Part shown: positions 21,088 to 30,842 of the stretch, piece by piece
Layout: each line of letters begins with the position of its first letter
How positions within the stretch are numbered: position 1 is the stretch's first letter
Notes under the pieces: model-generated
The model's input: the letters and a program-made list of their open reading frames with translations, nothing else
Told to the model about the DNA's origin: nothing
Database searches by the model: none
Made by a program: the position numbers and the translations under genes
Source of the DNA: Endomychus coccineus
Taxonomy: Eukaryota > Arthropoda > Insecta > Coleoptera > Endomychidae
DNA length: 64,000 bases
Assembly (NCBI GenBank): GCA_958510875.1
Contig: OY294070.1
Location: forward strand, 16,917,631 to 16,981,630
Direction: 5' to 3'

Positions 21088-24000
21088 CTGAAATTGAAGT
21101 TGAATTTCAGATACATTCGCTTTTTATTTATATTATTGTCCACAGGAGGAAACCTATGTCTACCAGAATATACTTACACGTTGTTTTAGTTTCTCGTGCA
21201 GGAACGGTCTGATCGTATTTACCATGGTTTCAATAGCTGTTGGAGCGTTAATGACATAAATACCATGTACCCTGACCCCATACGCTTTGCGATATATTTG
21301 GACGCCTGGCTTGGCTATTGTTAATAATTTTGCAAAATGCGAAAATGTAACATTCGCACCATTAACAATGCAAAGCACTCCATTTGTCGGAAATTCTTCT
21401 CGAAGAACCAAATCATCTATAACAAATTTTAATTCAACTCACCATTAATAACAATGTATTCAAAATAATTAAAAATACAATTAATTACTTTTTTAACATC
21501 ACCACATTTGATAACAGGTCTTTTTGGAATTTCCAACAGTTCATTTGCAAAAACATACAATCAGAAAGACTGAAAAGTTAAATTTATTTATATGAGATTA
21601 TTTGGGAGGAACTTTTGAAAGGTGGAAAGATAATTGTAATCAGTAAGTAGGATACATATTTTGGATGTTTGATTTGGGTCTCCTAAATCAAATTGGTGGT
21701 AGATTGAGTAGATTGTTTGAAGTTTTGCTGTTCTTTTTATCGTATACTATTTAATACTTCTACATTGCTCCTATTCTCGCATGTAGAAGGGCAAGGAGAA
21801 AAGTTCCTGAAAAATAAAACAGATGGCGCCACAATCTAAAATCACATGTGATATTTGTGATGGGCCATCTTTAACTACGATACTGATATGTCATTCAGTT
21901 CAGTTTTGACGCCCATCGAAAGCAAGCAACCTTGAAGATTTTTGTAAACATAGAAAAAATGAATTTCCCGTCTTGATTAAACATTATTTCTTACGTGGAA
22001 AAAACATAAGGCAAACCAAAGCATCGCTTGTTAAACATTATGGGGAACAAAACTGTAGAGCACAATATTATCCTCAATTTATCTCGTGCCCAAAAAGATT
22101 TTTTAACCCCATCATTAAAGAAAGAGTGGACAAAATCTATAATGGTACGTCATATATAAATATTATAAATAATATAAACGGTAATACAGATAATTTTATA
22201 ATATTGTCATACATTCCGGAGACGTCACAGAAAATTAAGAAATGTTCAAAAAAGTATGATATAAATGTTGAGCATAAACCAAAAACTGTGTTGGTAAATA
22301 TTGTTCAAATCTAAAACCTTTGATACCTAAAGATAAACAGACCTCACACAGTATACAAATTAAATTGTTTAGATTGCAATTGGACAGAATTCTGTAAACA
22401 ATATGTATGGTCATTAAGTATAGTACTAGAAACTAATTCTTGGAAAATCCCGAACACAGTTTTGATAAAAATCCTAATCCATCCTGGAGATGGTTGACAT
22501 AAAACGTGATTATAAGTCTGTAAATCATAGAACAGAGTTCAATCAATAAGTCAAAGTTGTACTAATTTAATTAATTAAAACTCATGCAAATATTTTAGGT
22601 AGAAATCGCAATATTCCTAATAAGGTCTGACAACCTTCATCTTTTACCTTATCTAGTTCGAAAGTGGATATTTGAGCGTATTATAAATTGGTTTCAGTCT
22701 TATTCAAACATTGCGTGAGATGACTTCTGAAATTAGAAGTACCGGGATATCAAAAATTATCTTAGTCAAGGGTGGTTGTGGAATCTAAAACGTGTGTCTT
22801 ACTTTACGTTTGAAATAATTATGTCACTGTCACACTGACATCATCAATAACCTACAAATTTCATACCTATTTATTTCAGTTGTAAAACAATAATGAGCTA
22901 CAAATTATGAAATACTTATGTGAACTTTGAACCTTTTCAGAGGTCGTGAGAAGCCCGTAGCACGCGAGTTAGAAAAGTGCAAACTGTTTGTACCTAATAC
23001 GGCTTTATGACGACTTTTCGCTCCATGTAGTTGGATTTAGTATCGGACCGTGCCCGACGGCCCTTCTTTTTTTCGATAAATGTCCATTAAATAGGAAAAT
23101 TTAATTAAAACAGTTTGAGCTATTCCCAGATCTCAGCTACGCGCGTCTAACGTGCGACGTACCAAAGGGAATTTTCTCGCGGCTAAAATATACACGAAGC
23201 GGGTAAAAGCTAGCGGCCCATAGCCAAAAACACTTTATTACAACTGACGCCGGTCGCACGGGGCAAGAAACGGCCCTAAATTAACAAGACCGTGTATAAA
23301 CTCTAATTTACGCGCAGCGAGCTCCTCGAGGCATATGTCAAAATGATTTCGTTCGTAGCTAATTACATAGGACGTCTGGCGTTCATGCAATCATGTTTTT
23401 AGATAATTCGAACCTTCTAATTTCGATAGGCCACGTGAAAATCCCGGAGTTCAAAGCGCTAAAGACTTCTGAGTGTTACAATATTCGTATAAAATTGCGG
23501 GGGCATTTTTAATTAAAGTTGGCGCGATAACGGCGCTTTGAGCTTATAATTAGTTTTAAGAAACCTCGTTCTCTGATGATGGTCGTGAGACCGAAACGTA
23601 TCTACAGACGAAAATAGTAAACATATGTGTTAGTGTGACCTATTTCCTGGGTTAGATATCATTATTTATATGAAATTTAGGTGATTTCCGGAAAAGCCTG
23701 ATATCTCAGGTGACAGATCGAATTTTAAAATTCGATCTTCGACCCGTATTCATATTATGTCGGAAAGAAAACTTGATTCTGTACAAAAATCGGAATATAG
23801 GAAAAACCTACAAAATTTTACTTACAACACATCAACGAATATTTAAGACCAGTAGCGATGTCTAAGTGTTCTGCATCAACTGATCCTTGAAGACCCATGA
23901 TGAATATTCTTTGCCCTTTATCAGTCAAGTTTGGAAGGAACAATACATTACTGCAATGATAATAAATCGAGGCAGATAAATCAGCGTTTGTTATATAGTT

Positions 24001-27000
24001 AAAAAATGTACAATTCAAGATATTTGGAATGAAATGAGAAAAGTTTTGGTGAACCTCAAGATAATCTTCGGTCCACATATTTTGACTACTTTGAAACAAC
24101 TTACGTGCGCTCTACAAAAGATGCAATTTCTGATTTTGATGTATCTCTATCACATAGGAATTCGGGGTGTAAACGTTTGGCCAGCAAATAATTCACGAAA
24201 CGTGATTTCGCTTCCTCGACATCATATTTACTGTTTCTTATCAAATTTCTAATTACATTATGATCTGCAAAAGAGCTAAAACTGAATCGATACATACATC
24301 CAATTTTCAGGCGCAATTACCACAGTTCTTTGGAAAATGCTGTTGGAGTTTGTACCAATCCCAGAACAAATTTTCCTTTATTTTCAGCCTATCGTCACAT
24401 TCTCCTAGTTTTTCTTTGATCGCTAATATCTGTTGCTCATTAGGGCGGTTCGTTACAATGGTTGATAGATTTTCACCACGCTATAATAAGATAAAAGCGA
24501 TTACAAAACTTATTTTGCGTCAATACTCGCAAACTGAAAATATCCCAAACTTTTTTATTTATACAGATTGAGTCAGATCGACCACGGTATTGAAAGTTAA
24601 TAAGTGCGATAAAGAATCGACGAATATGAGGATAGCATTATTCCCTATCTAGAACAGATTCTGTGTGATTCGTGACTTACAACGCGCTTGTGAGAACTCC
24701 ATATGCCTCTTAACTTCCGACAGAGACCAGTACGTCCTCAATCCTGCTTGCCTACCTAACAAATGTATGGCAGAAATATATTGAAAAACATGGGAAATCT
24801 CTAGCTGTATCATTGGATATCTCTAAAGCATTTGTCTGACACCAAAGCCTTCTCAGGAAACTTCCGTCATATGGTTTGTCGCTTACTATCTAGCTTTCAC
24901 TCAGATAGATGATAACTTCATGGGGGGGTTGACGGAGTATCCTCCGATACAATGGCTGTCAACGCTGGTGTTCCACAGGGATCTGTCTTGACACCTTCTT
25001 CGTTCCAGCTCATGGCTAATTATATGACAGTCAGAGAATGAATAAATGTCATTTAGTTTTAGCATGATGATTCTTCATTCTCTGACAGTCGTATAATCAG
25101 CCATAGACAACTTAAAAACGCCCTCTTGACAAAGATGGAAAACTAGTATTTTGTAAATAAATCGAAAACGATAATACTTAGGTCTAAGAAACCAAACACA
25201 AAGTTTTTGTGCTGAATACGGGTACTATAAAACAAATGGGAGTTTCTATTTGAAAATTTACAGTTTTCAGCATTTTTTGAATTAATATTTCAATATTTTC
25301 TTATGATCATCCTGTACAAGATCGGACATTTTCTTTATGGTATTTCTCTGTGTTAAGTCTTTAAATACAAAATACCAGAAGCGCGTTACGAAATATGTAG
25401 CCGTTAAGAAGAAACTGTCAATTATATGTCTGCATCTGTAATTTTTTCTCTAAACTCTCAAATATCTCAAAAATGGTTGAATTTAGGTATAGGACATGAT
25501 GAATGAAATGTACCTGAGAATCCAAAAATGCAATAAATTATAGGGTGTTCTATTTTAAATAACGAATTTGTCATCGACTTCCGGTATAACCGGAAGTATC
25601 GCATCAAGAAAATATTTTGGATGAATAGTCATCGACTTTGGTCAGCTGCCAAATCTTCAGAAAGATACCCTGTATAGTGTAAGTGAAGTATTGTAATCGG
25701 CCCAAAAAATATACGTTTTGAGCATTTCTGCTGAACTATCGCGCCGTTCTTGTAGATTGTATGGATTTGAAATTTTTAAGATAGCAATAAAGTGGTCAAA
25801 TGGGAACTGTATCATTTTTGGGGAGTTATTTTTGATATTCATCTTTATTCTTTCGAATGGAATCAAGGTATCTTTTTGACTCATAAGGACAATCGTGTTA
25901 TTCTGGTTATAAATATGTATCACTCGTACAATTGATCTACAGGTTAATAATATAAAGGCTTCAATTTATCCTCCGAACTGACTATATTTATATGAAAACA
26001 ATGAAACTGAAATCAGAGAAGTAATTGATATACTGAAGAATACAAATGCCATTGGCCATGACAAAATTCCCATTAAACTCATAAACATTTTTAAACTTCA
26101 CTTACTAGCACCGCTAAAACATATAATTAACGTCTCTTTTTCAAACGGAATTTTTTCAGAATGACTAAAAGAAACGATAATTGTACCTCTGTTAAAAAAA
26201 GGTGATTCCACTGATCTGAACAACTATGGACCGATTGCTCTTCTAAATAAGAAAAATAATAGAAGAAATTGTTCACAATAGAATACTGAATTTCATGATA
26301 CATAATATATTCAACCCTAATATTAAGGGAAGATCAACAGACCGGGCCATTTATCAAGTAATCAACAACATATTAAACTCGCTGAATAACAAACATAAAG
26401 TATCAGTGTTATTTCTTGATCTATCCAAAGCTTTCGACTGTAAATCATGACAGAATACTTAACAAAGTATTCGGTCAAATAGGTGTCAGAAGTATTGTTT
26501 ATCACCTAATTAAAACGTATCTTTCAAACAGAAAATAGTATTTACAATTAAACGTCATGAGTCTCATTCGGACTGAAATTGTACATGGCAGGGAGTTCCA
26601 CAGGACACAGCATTGGGACCTTTGCTATTCCTGCTCTATATAAATGACCTACCCAAAATGATTGAAAATATGGTTTGTTTTGCTGATGACTCTACTGCTA
26701 CAATCACTGCGGAAACAGATGAAGCTTTACAAATTAAAATAGAGCAGTCATTCTAAATTTTGAAGGACTGGTTTGACTTAAATGTAGAAAAAACTCAAAT
26801 GGTGCAATTTCATTCTTCACATGCACGTCCGATGCAAAACAAAATTGCATTAACATCGATATATGAGATAAAATTCTTGGGGCTCTACATCGATTCTAGA
26901 CTGACGTGGAAGATCCATATTGATCAAATGGCATCGAAATTAATTTATACGTAAATTCTGTAATTTTTTGTGGTGACTAGACAGAGATTTATAGTATCAA

Positions 27001-29402
27001 AGTACTGCAAAAAAGATGTACGGGGTTCCTCATAATAGAGTACCCATTTTACATTATTAATAAATTCCCTACGAGATAACTAAATAGGTTGTTCTCTGTG
27101 GGATTATCTTCTGTAGTCTTTGGGATTTAAGTAAAATATTAATCAAGTAGGCGCCTGTCACAAATAAATTTTAAATTAATAATTTTGTGGAACGGCATTT
27201 TTCTACGAGAAGTTTGTTAGTTTTCATCAATAATTATTTAATTTTTTTGCTTTGAGACATTATTTCAACATCCGTTTGAACTTTCATGGATTACTCAGTT
27301 CAACAACGTGTGTTTTGTGTAGAAACTCACATAAGAAGCAATTCGATAGAAGAAGTTAGACGTGCATTCCGGCGTCAGTTTAATAACAACAATAGGAGTC
27401 ACGCGCCAAATCGTAAAACTGTTAAGTTATGAGTTCGTCATTGGCGTGAAAATGGTTCTGTACAAAATTTGAAGAAGCCTGGACGTCGAAGAACAGTTCG
27501 TACACCAGAAAATATTGAACGAGTTAGAATTGCGTTAACAAGAAGTCCTAAAAGGTCTGCTAATCGACAAACCCTTATCCTAGGAATATCGAAGGGAAGC
27601 TTAGATCGAATTCTTCAAAGGGATTTAAAATTTCATCCCTATAAATACCAAATGGCACAGCACCTTAGCAATCAGGATAAAGAAGCAAGGTTAGCATTTT
27701 GTCGAGAATTTTTGGATTTACATCAAGGAGCAATTCACAGTCTCCTAATGACCGACGAAGCAAAGCTTTATTTGAACGGCATGGTCAATAAACACCATTT
27801 TAGATACTGGTCAAATGAAAATCCTCGTAAAATCTTTACACAGAACCTCCATAATCCAAAAGTTGTTGTGTGGTGTGGAGTAGGATCTTTTGGTATCATT
27901 GGCCCTCATTTTTTTGAGAATGAAAATAACCGCGCTGTAACAGTAACATCCGAGCGCTACGCTAATATGCTAGAGACATTTCTCATTCCAGAATCAAATA
28001 GACGAGGATTACTAAACAATGCCTTACTATTCCAACAAGATGGGGCAACAGCTTTATACCGCCAGAAACTCAATGAGGGTCCTGCGAGAAATGTTTAATG
28101 GCCGACTCATTTCTCAATTCGGAGATTTGCCTTGGCCTTCGAGGTCCCTCGACTTAACGGCACCCGATTTTTTCTCGTGGGGATATTTAAGAGCTAAAGT
28201 GTTTGCGAGTCGTCCAGGTACAATCGAGGAACTGAAAGTCAAAATTCGTGAAGAAGTTGTTGAAGGAATAGACGATGAAGGTTTGCTATGCCGTATAATG
28301 AACCACTTTTTATCTAATATTGAAAAATGTGTTGAAGTTGGTGGAGGTCATTTAGAAGACGTGATTTTTAAAAGTTAGAATTAAATTAGCCAAATATTTA
28401 TAAGTTATCATAAATCCCAAAGAGTTAACTGTAATTTAGTAGAATAAAAAGTTTGTTTTGTTAACTAAAAAAATTTTAATTCAAATAATAAAATGGGTAG
28501 TCTATTATGGGGAACCCAGTATAAGAAATATCTTTAAACTAAAATATCGAGAGTCATATTTTATAAGACACAGAATACTAACTATCTCTTCAATTCATAT
28601 GCTAGAATGGACCTGCTTCGTTAAGAAAGAGTTTTTTCAGGAACATAGTTTGTTGCACAATTATGAAACTCGTTATGAACACATTCTCTTGCAAGACTAA
28701 ACTGTACTAGCTTAGATCTATAGAACCACGAAAAACGAATCAATCAGAATTTATAACAATGTTCCGCAAAATTCAAGGAATCTCTATTATAGGAGTTTTA
28801 AAAACCCTAAAATCACGTCTTATGGAAAAATGTTATTATCTAAATCATTTCCAATATACTTTCTGTTCCTACAATTATTTATATTTGACCCGCAGAAGTC
28901 TCCGAAAGCTATTTTGATAATAAAAGTGAGGGAATTGTCGTGATCAATCGGTCACAGCTTTCTTTAATGTTCTCGACGTCACTGTGTTATACGGAAAAAA
29001 AGCTGTAAAAGTTGCGATTTCCAAATTCTAGTAACAACCGAGATATTGACATAAAATTTGCGTAAAAATCGAATTCGAAAACAAAAGGCGATATTAAATA
29101 TTTATTTTCGCTAATGGATTTGTCTCAAATAAGAGAACGAGGTTGTGCCTTCTTAACTCTTATAGTTACCGAATTTCTCTATATAAACATCAAACTTTGC
29201 CACCCTGATACAGTATATTAGCTCAATATGTGCATATTTTTTTTTCAAAACATTTACAAACACAATTCGCTTGATAAATGTATGCGAAACTGAATAATAT
29301 CGAAAGATTATAAAATAAAACAATGTGTAAAGAACGCAATCTTAATATCCTTTAGATTTTATAAAAGCAGATGAAAATCAAACACAGTTTCAGACTTACC
29401 AT
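20830..29402 (-). CDS. CRAL-TRIO domain protein (alpha-tocopherol transfer protein-like)
   Basis: Spliced as complement(join(20830..21087, 21178..21416, 23826..23950, 24105..24264, 24321..24480, 29400..29402)). It gives a protein of about 314 residues, the usual size of insect CRAL-TRIO lipid-transfer proteins. Order: N-terminal CRAL-TRIO helix domain (NRPNEQQILAIKEKLGE, then KYDVEEAKSRF), the lipid-binding domain (LPNLTDKG, GVLCIVNGANVTFSHF, YVINAPTAIETMVNTI), and the C-terminal PKNLLPKDYGG motif. All splice phases agree. The family carries tocopherol, retinal or other hydrophobic ligands in the cytosol; the ligand here cannot be told. The first exon is inferred. Intron 1 (4.9 kb) holds LINE and mariner insertions, and intron 4 (2.4 kb) holds Penelope and mariner fragments. 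Confidence 0.88.
21178..21416 (-). CDS. CRAL-TRIO exon 5, core of the lipid pocket
   Basis: The acceptor gttatag at 21417 upward and the donor gtaagt at 21177 bound 239 bases. They encode GVLCIVNGANVTFSHFAKL, YRKAYGVRVHGIYVINAPT and IRPFLHEKLKQR. This is the most conserved strand-helix region of the fold. Confidence 0.92.
21788..22070 (+). mobile_element. mariner 5' end fragment
   Basis: It starts AGGGCAAGG and matches, for about 190 bases, the end of the deleted element at 40885-41373 ('aaaataaaac.atggcgcc', 'tttgtaaacat'). It then encodes the beginning of a mariner transposase (KHYFLRGKNIRQTKASL), broken by a stop. It is truncated after about 22070. Confidence 0.7.
22090..22420 (+). pseudogene. 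Penelope-like element fragment (RT to endonuclease linker)
   Basis: The reading IILSYIPETSQKIKKCSKKY followed by DINVEHKPK and, after stops, IPKDKQTSHS and YKLNCLDCN has the layout of the segment joining reverse transcriptase to the GIY-YIG nuclease in Penelope-like elements. It is heavily decayed. A hammerhead-like core follows at 23573, as expected for a downstream terminal repeat of the same element. Confidence 0.6.
22940..23530. other. CpG-rich non-coding block inside a CRAL-TRIO intron
   Basis: About 590 bases are rich in CpG words (cgcgcg, gcgcgtc, cggtcgcac, gcgataacggcgc) within AT-rich surroundings. There is no long open frame and no terminal repeats. It may be a conserved regulatory segment of the host or an unrecognised repeat. 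Confidence 0.4.
23568..23612 (+). ncRNA. hammerhead-ribozyme-like core in Penelope terminal sequence
   Basis: CTGATGA (23573-23579) is followed by a four-pair stem GGTC/GACC closed by a GTGA loop, then GAAAC (23593-23597). This matches the conserved core and stem II of a hammerhead. After GAAA, the CGTA...TACA stretch could form stem III. The cleavage-site triplet and the stem I partner are imperfect, so it is probably a decayed ribozyme. Penelope-like elements are known to carry such motifs. Confidence 0.5.
23826..23950 (-). CDS. CRAL-TRIO exon 4
   Basis: The acceptor tcattgcag and donor gtaagt frame 125 bases encoding NVLFLPNLTDKGQRIFIMG and EHLDIATGLKYSLMC, the start of the lipid-binding domain. 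The frame is also open through the preceding intron, but the phase and family alignment favour splicing. Confidence 0.85.
24105..24264 (-). CDS. CRAL-TRIO exon 3
   Basis: The acceptor cttttgcag lies at 24265 upward and the donor gtaagt at 24104. It encodes DHNVIRNLIRNSKYDVEEAK, then FVNYLLAKRLHPEF, completing the N-terminal domain. The intron between this exon and exon 2 is only 56 bases. Confidence 0.88.
24321..24480 (-). CDS. CRAL-TRIO exon 2, N-terminal helical domain
   Basis: The acceptor tattatag lies at 24481 upward and the donor GTG|gtaatt at 24320. It encodes RGENLSTIVTNRPNEQQ and ENLFWDWYKLQQHFPKN, the alpha-helical CRAL_TRIO_N region. Confidence 0.85.
24700..25140 (+). mobile_element. 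LINE reverse-transcriptase fragment
   Basis: It contains short stretches of non-LTR reverse transcriptase ('DISKAF'-type at about 24817-24835, then 'GVPQGSVL'-like near 24970), broken by stops. It closely resembles the LINE fragment at 61980-64000. A hairpin of about 90 bases interrupts or ends it at 25014-25105. Confidence 0.6.
25014..25105. repeat. ~90-base palindrome
   Basis: 'tggctaattatatgacagtc' is matched on the other side by its near reverse complement ending in 'atcagcca', with 'agagaatgaa' against 'ttcattctct'. The loop is about 25-30 bases. It could be a tiny MITE or a structured end of the LINE remnant. Confidence 0.65.
25141..25944. other. intronic sequence, nothing firmly recognised
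   Basis: A possible MITE lies at about 25541-25674, bounded by 'atagggtgttct' and 'gataccctgtat', but the inverted match is short. Otherwise there is no gene or element. Confidence 0.3.
27019..28521 (+). mobile_element. Mariner-like DNA transposon, DD41D family, copy A
   Basis: The ends TACGGGGTTCC and GGAACCCAGTA are inverted repeats (also 'ataatagagtacccatttt' at the left and its complement at the right). It is 1503 bases, with TA at the edges. Copies B (44756-46249) and C (57959-59317) are close relatives. It is inserted inside the LINE at 25945-28870. Confidence 0.9.
27286..28378 (+). pseudogene. DD41D mariner-like transposase, copy A, broken
   Basis: It starts MDYSVQQRVFCVETHIRSN, an N-terminal HTH. 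TGA replaces a tryptophan codon at about 27430. The frame then stays open through TDEAKLYLN (first catalytic Asp), WCGVGSFGIIGP and QQDGA (second Asp) until a one-base insertion near 28056. The rest, from FNGRLISQFGDLPWP to APDFF (third Asp), is in another frame. The spacing between the second and third Asp is 41 residues. Confidence 0.88.
28871..29398. other. proximal intron 1 of the CRAL-TRIO gene
   Basis: No coding sequence or element recognised. Confidence 0.35.
29400..29402 (-). CDS. start codon of the CRAL-TRIO gene at the end of exon 1 (proposed)
   Basis: On the minus strand the sequence reads GAGAGAAATG followed at once by gtaagt (29399 downward). The ATG is thus the last codon of the exon, phase 0, and joins in frame to CGT GGT GAA in the next exon. 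An in-frame TAG lies three codons upstream, so this would be the first usable start. No other ATG fits the phase, because a TAG precedes exon 2 directly at its acceptor. Confidence 0.65.
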
Positions 29403-29550
29403 TTCTCTCTAAGCTCTAGCACGCTTTGTGAAATTTTCTGCGTGTCGAAATTTGTTTCACTTTCGTCGGCACGAACCTTTCAAATCGTGTTATGCGCTCC
29501 GCCAATATTCAGATCGTCGTCTTCTTTATGCGACAAATTAAACTAAAATC
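29403..29550 (-). promoter_or_regulatory. presumed 5' UTR and CpG-containing promoter of the CRAL-TRIO gene
   Basis: A short stretch richer in CpG than its surroundings lies just upstream of the proposed first-exon donor. No TATA box is evident. The extent of the UTR and the start site are inferred only. Confidence 0.4.
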
Positions 29551-30404
29551 GAGTTTGTTTATGTTTGCGTTAGATGCGGTATGAAAATATCAACAATAAA
29601 ACATATCAATAACAAAAGTATTTGCCCAACCGTAACAAGTACAAGGTGAACAAAATGTTTATGAATAAGCATAACAAGGAGTTGATGATGATGTTCAAAT
29701 AAGCAAAGAGCTTTAATACGAAAATGATGTTCAATCTTTCAAGTCTAATATCTAACTAAATACTTTAATGTACTTACTGATGTGGGGATTCTCTAAAATG
29801 TGCTCCAGGACAGGCTGCTATATAATTTATACGGTCGCATTTAAGATGAAGGCACTTGCATACAGACTTGAATTTTTGCAGTCATATAGGTTGATGGTTC
29901 ACATTTTTTAAGATATTCAATTGAAATCTGAACTTTAAGCTAAGCCTACTATGAAGTCACAAATAGGGTCAATTCTCGATATTTTGCTTCTAGTAAAAGA
30001 TATCGAAAAGGATTATTGGAAAAAGTTGTTCAGAATATTATTCTAACCTTACACAAAATTATTACAAGTTTATTTTTAATTTAATAATAAGAGTGCCATG
30101 GAAAGTAAAAAATTGACACTAGTGTTAAATGTCAGTCAGATTAAACTTTGGTGTTAGTTACGTTAAGTTCTAGTCAGTTACCACAGACTTAAAACCCATT
30201 GACTTTAAGACAAAAAATCGAAATAATCCGGTTGTTGGTGATCATGCTGGACTGTTGCAAAATTCAATGTGTTACAGGACTATTATAATAATATTAAACA
30301 GATCTAAAAGATTTTCCAAGGATATTTTGTACAAACAAATAAATGTGCTAAAAGACACTTCACATTATATCAATGTCTAATCTACATGATCTAAAAGTGG
30401 AAAC
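29551..30404. other. intergenic, nothing recognised
   Basis: AT-rich sequence upstream of the CRAL-TRIO first exon. No gene or element end is supported. Confidence 0.4.
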
Positions 30405-30418
30405 TAAGTGCGTAGATC

Positions 30419-30447
30419 ATTTATTTATTTATTTATTTATTTATTTA
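30419..30447. repeat. (TTTA)n microsatellite, LINE tail
   Basis: Seven or so repeats of ATTT/TTTA lie at the 3' end of the minus-strand LINE. The LINE was probably reverse transcribed with a simple-repeat tail. Confidence 0.85.
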
Positions 30448-30842
30448 ATTACAAACAGGAAATTATCCGATTGAAGGGCAGTATACACAGATATAATCAT
30501 GTTACAATTCAAGTAATACTAATTAATAATTTAAGTCATAACTATAGTTAAAGAGAACTGATTAACATTTTTCTAAATTTGTATATAGAGAAAGAAAAAT
30601 CTAAGTTTGATTTCACTGAATTAAAATATCTACAGATTCTATTGATTAAAGAGTTATATATAAAATATTTGAATTTGCTCGAACTAAATAAAAGTAATCA
30701 CTTCTCCTATTTGAAATTCTTGGAACCAAGAAATTTAGTTTTGCTGTCAAGTAGGGACACTGAACATTGTTGTTAATTATGTTATATAAAGAGAGGCAGC
30801 ATAACATCATTCGCCTTACTTTAAGACTAGGTACCTCAAATC

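Larger units (their letters stand above)
25945..28870 (+). mobile_element. jockey/CR1-like LINE remnant, split by a mariner
   Basis: Reverse-transcriptase pieces read in order: ILKNTNAIGHDKIPIKLIN (about 26025), VPLLKKGDSTDLNNY (26190), LDLSKAFDC (26420), then CFADDSTA (26675, the catalytic box), and LGLYIDSRLTWKIHIDQM (26880). The C-terminal part is interrupted at 27019 by a DD41D mariner. It resumes at 28522 with RNIFKLKYRESYF and HNYETRYEH, then YNNVPQNSRNL. Many stops and frameshifts make it inactive. It lies in intron 1 of the CRAL-TRIO gene. Confidence 0.8.

Noticed and set aside
24034..24252. Plus-strand frames opposite the CRAL-TRIO exons
   Set aside because: Shadows; the minus strand has matching splice phases and the lipid-binding domain.
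25541..25674. Possible 134-bp MITE
   Set aside because: The inverted match between the ends is too short and imperfect to support an element.
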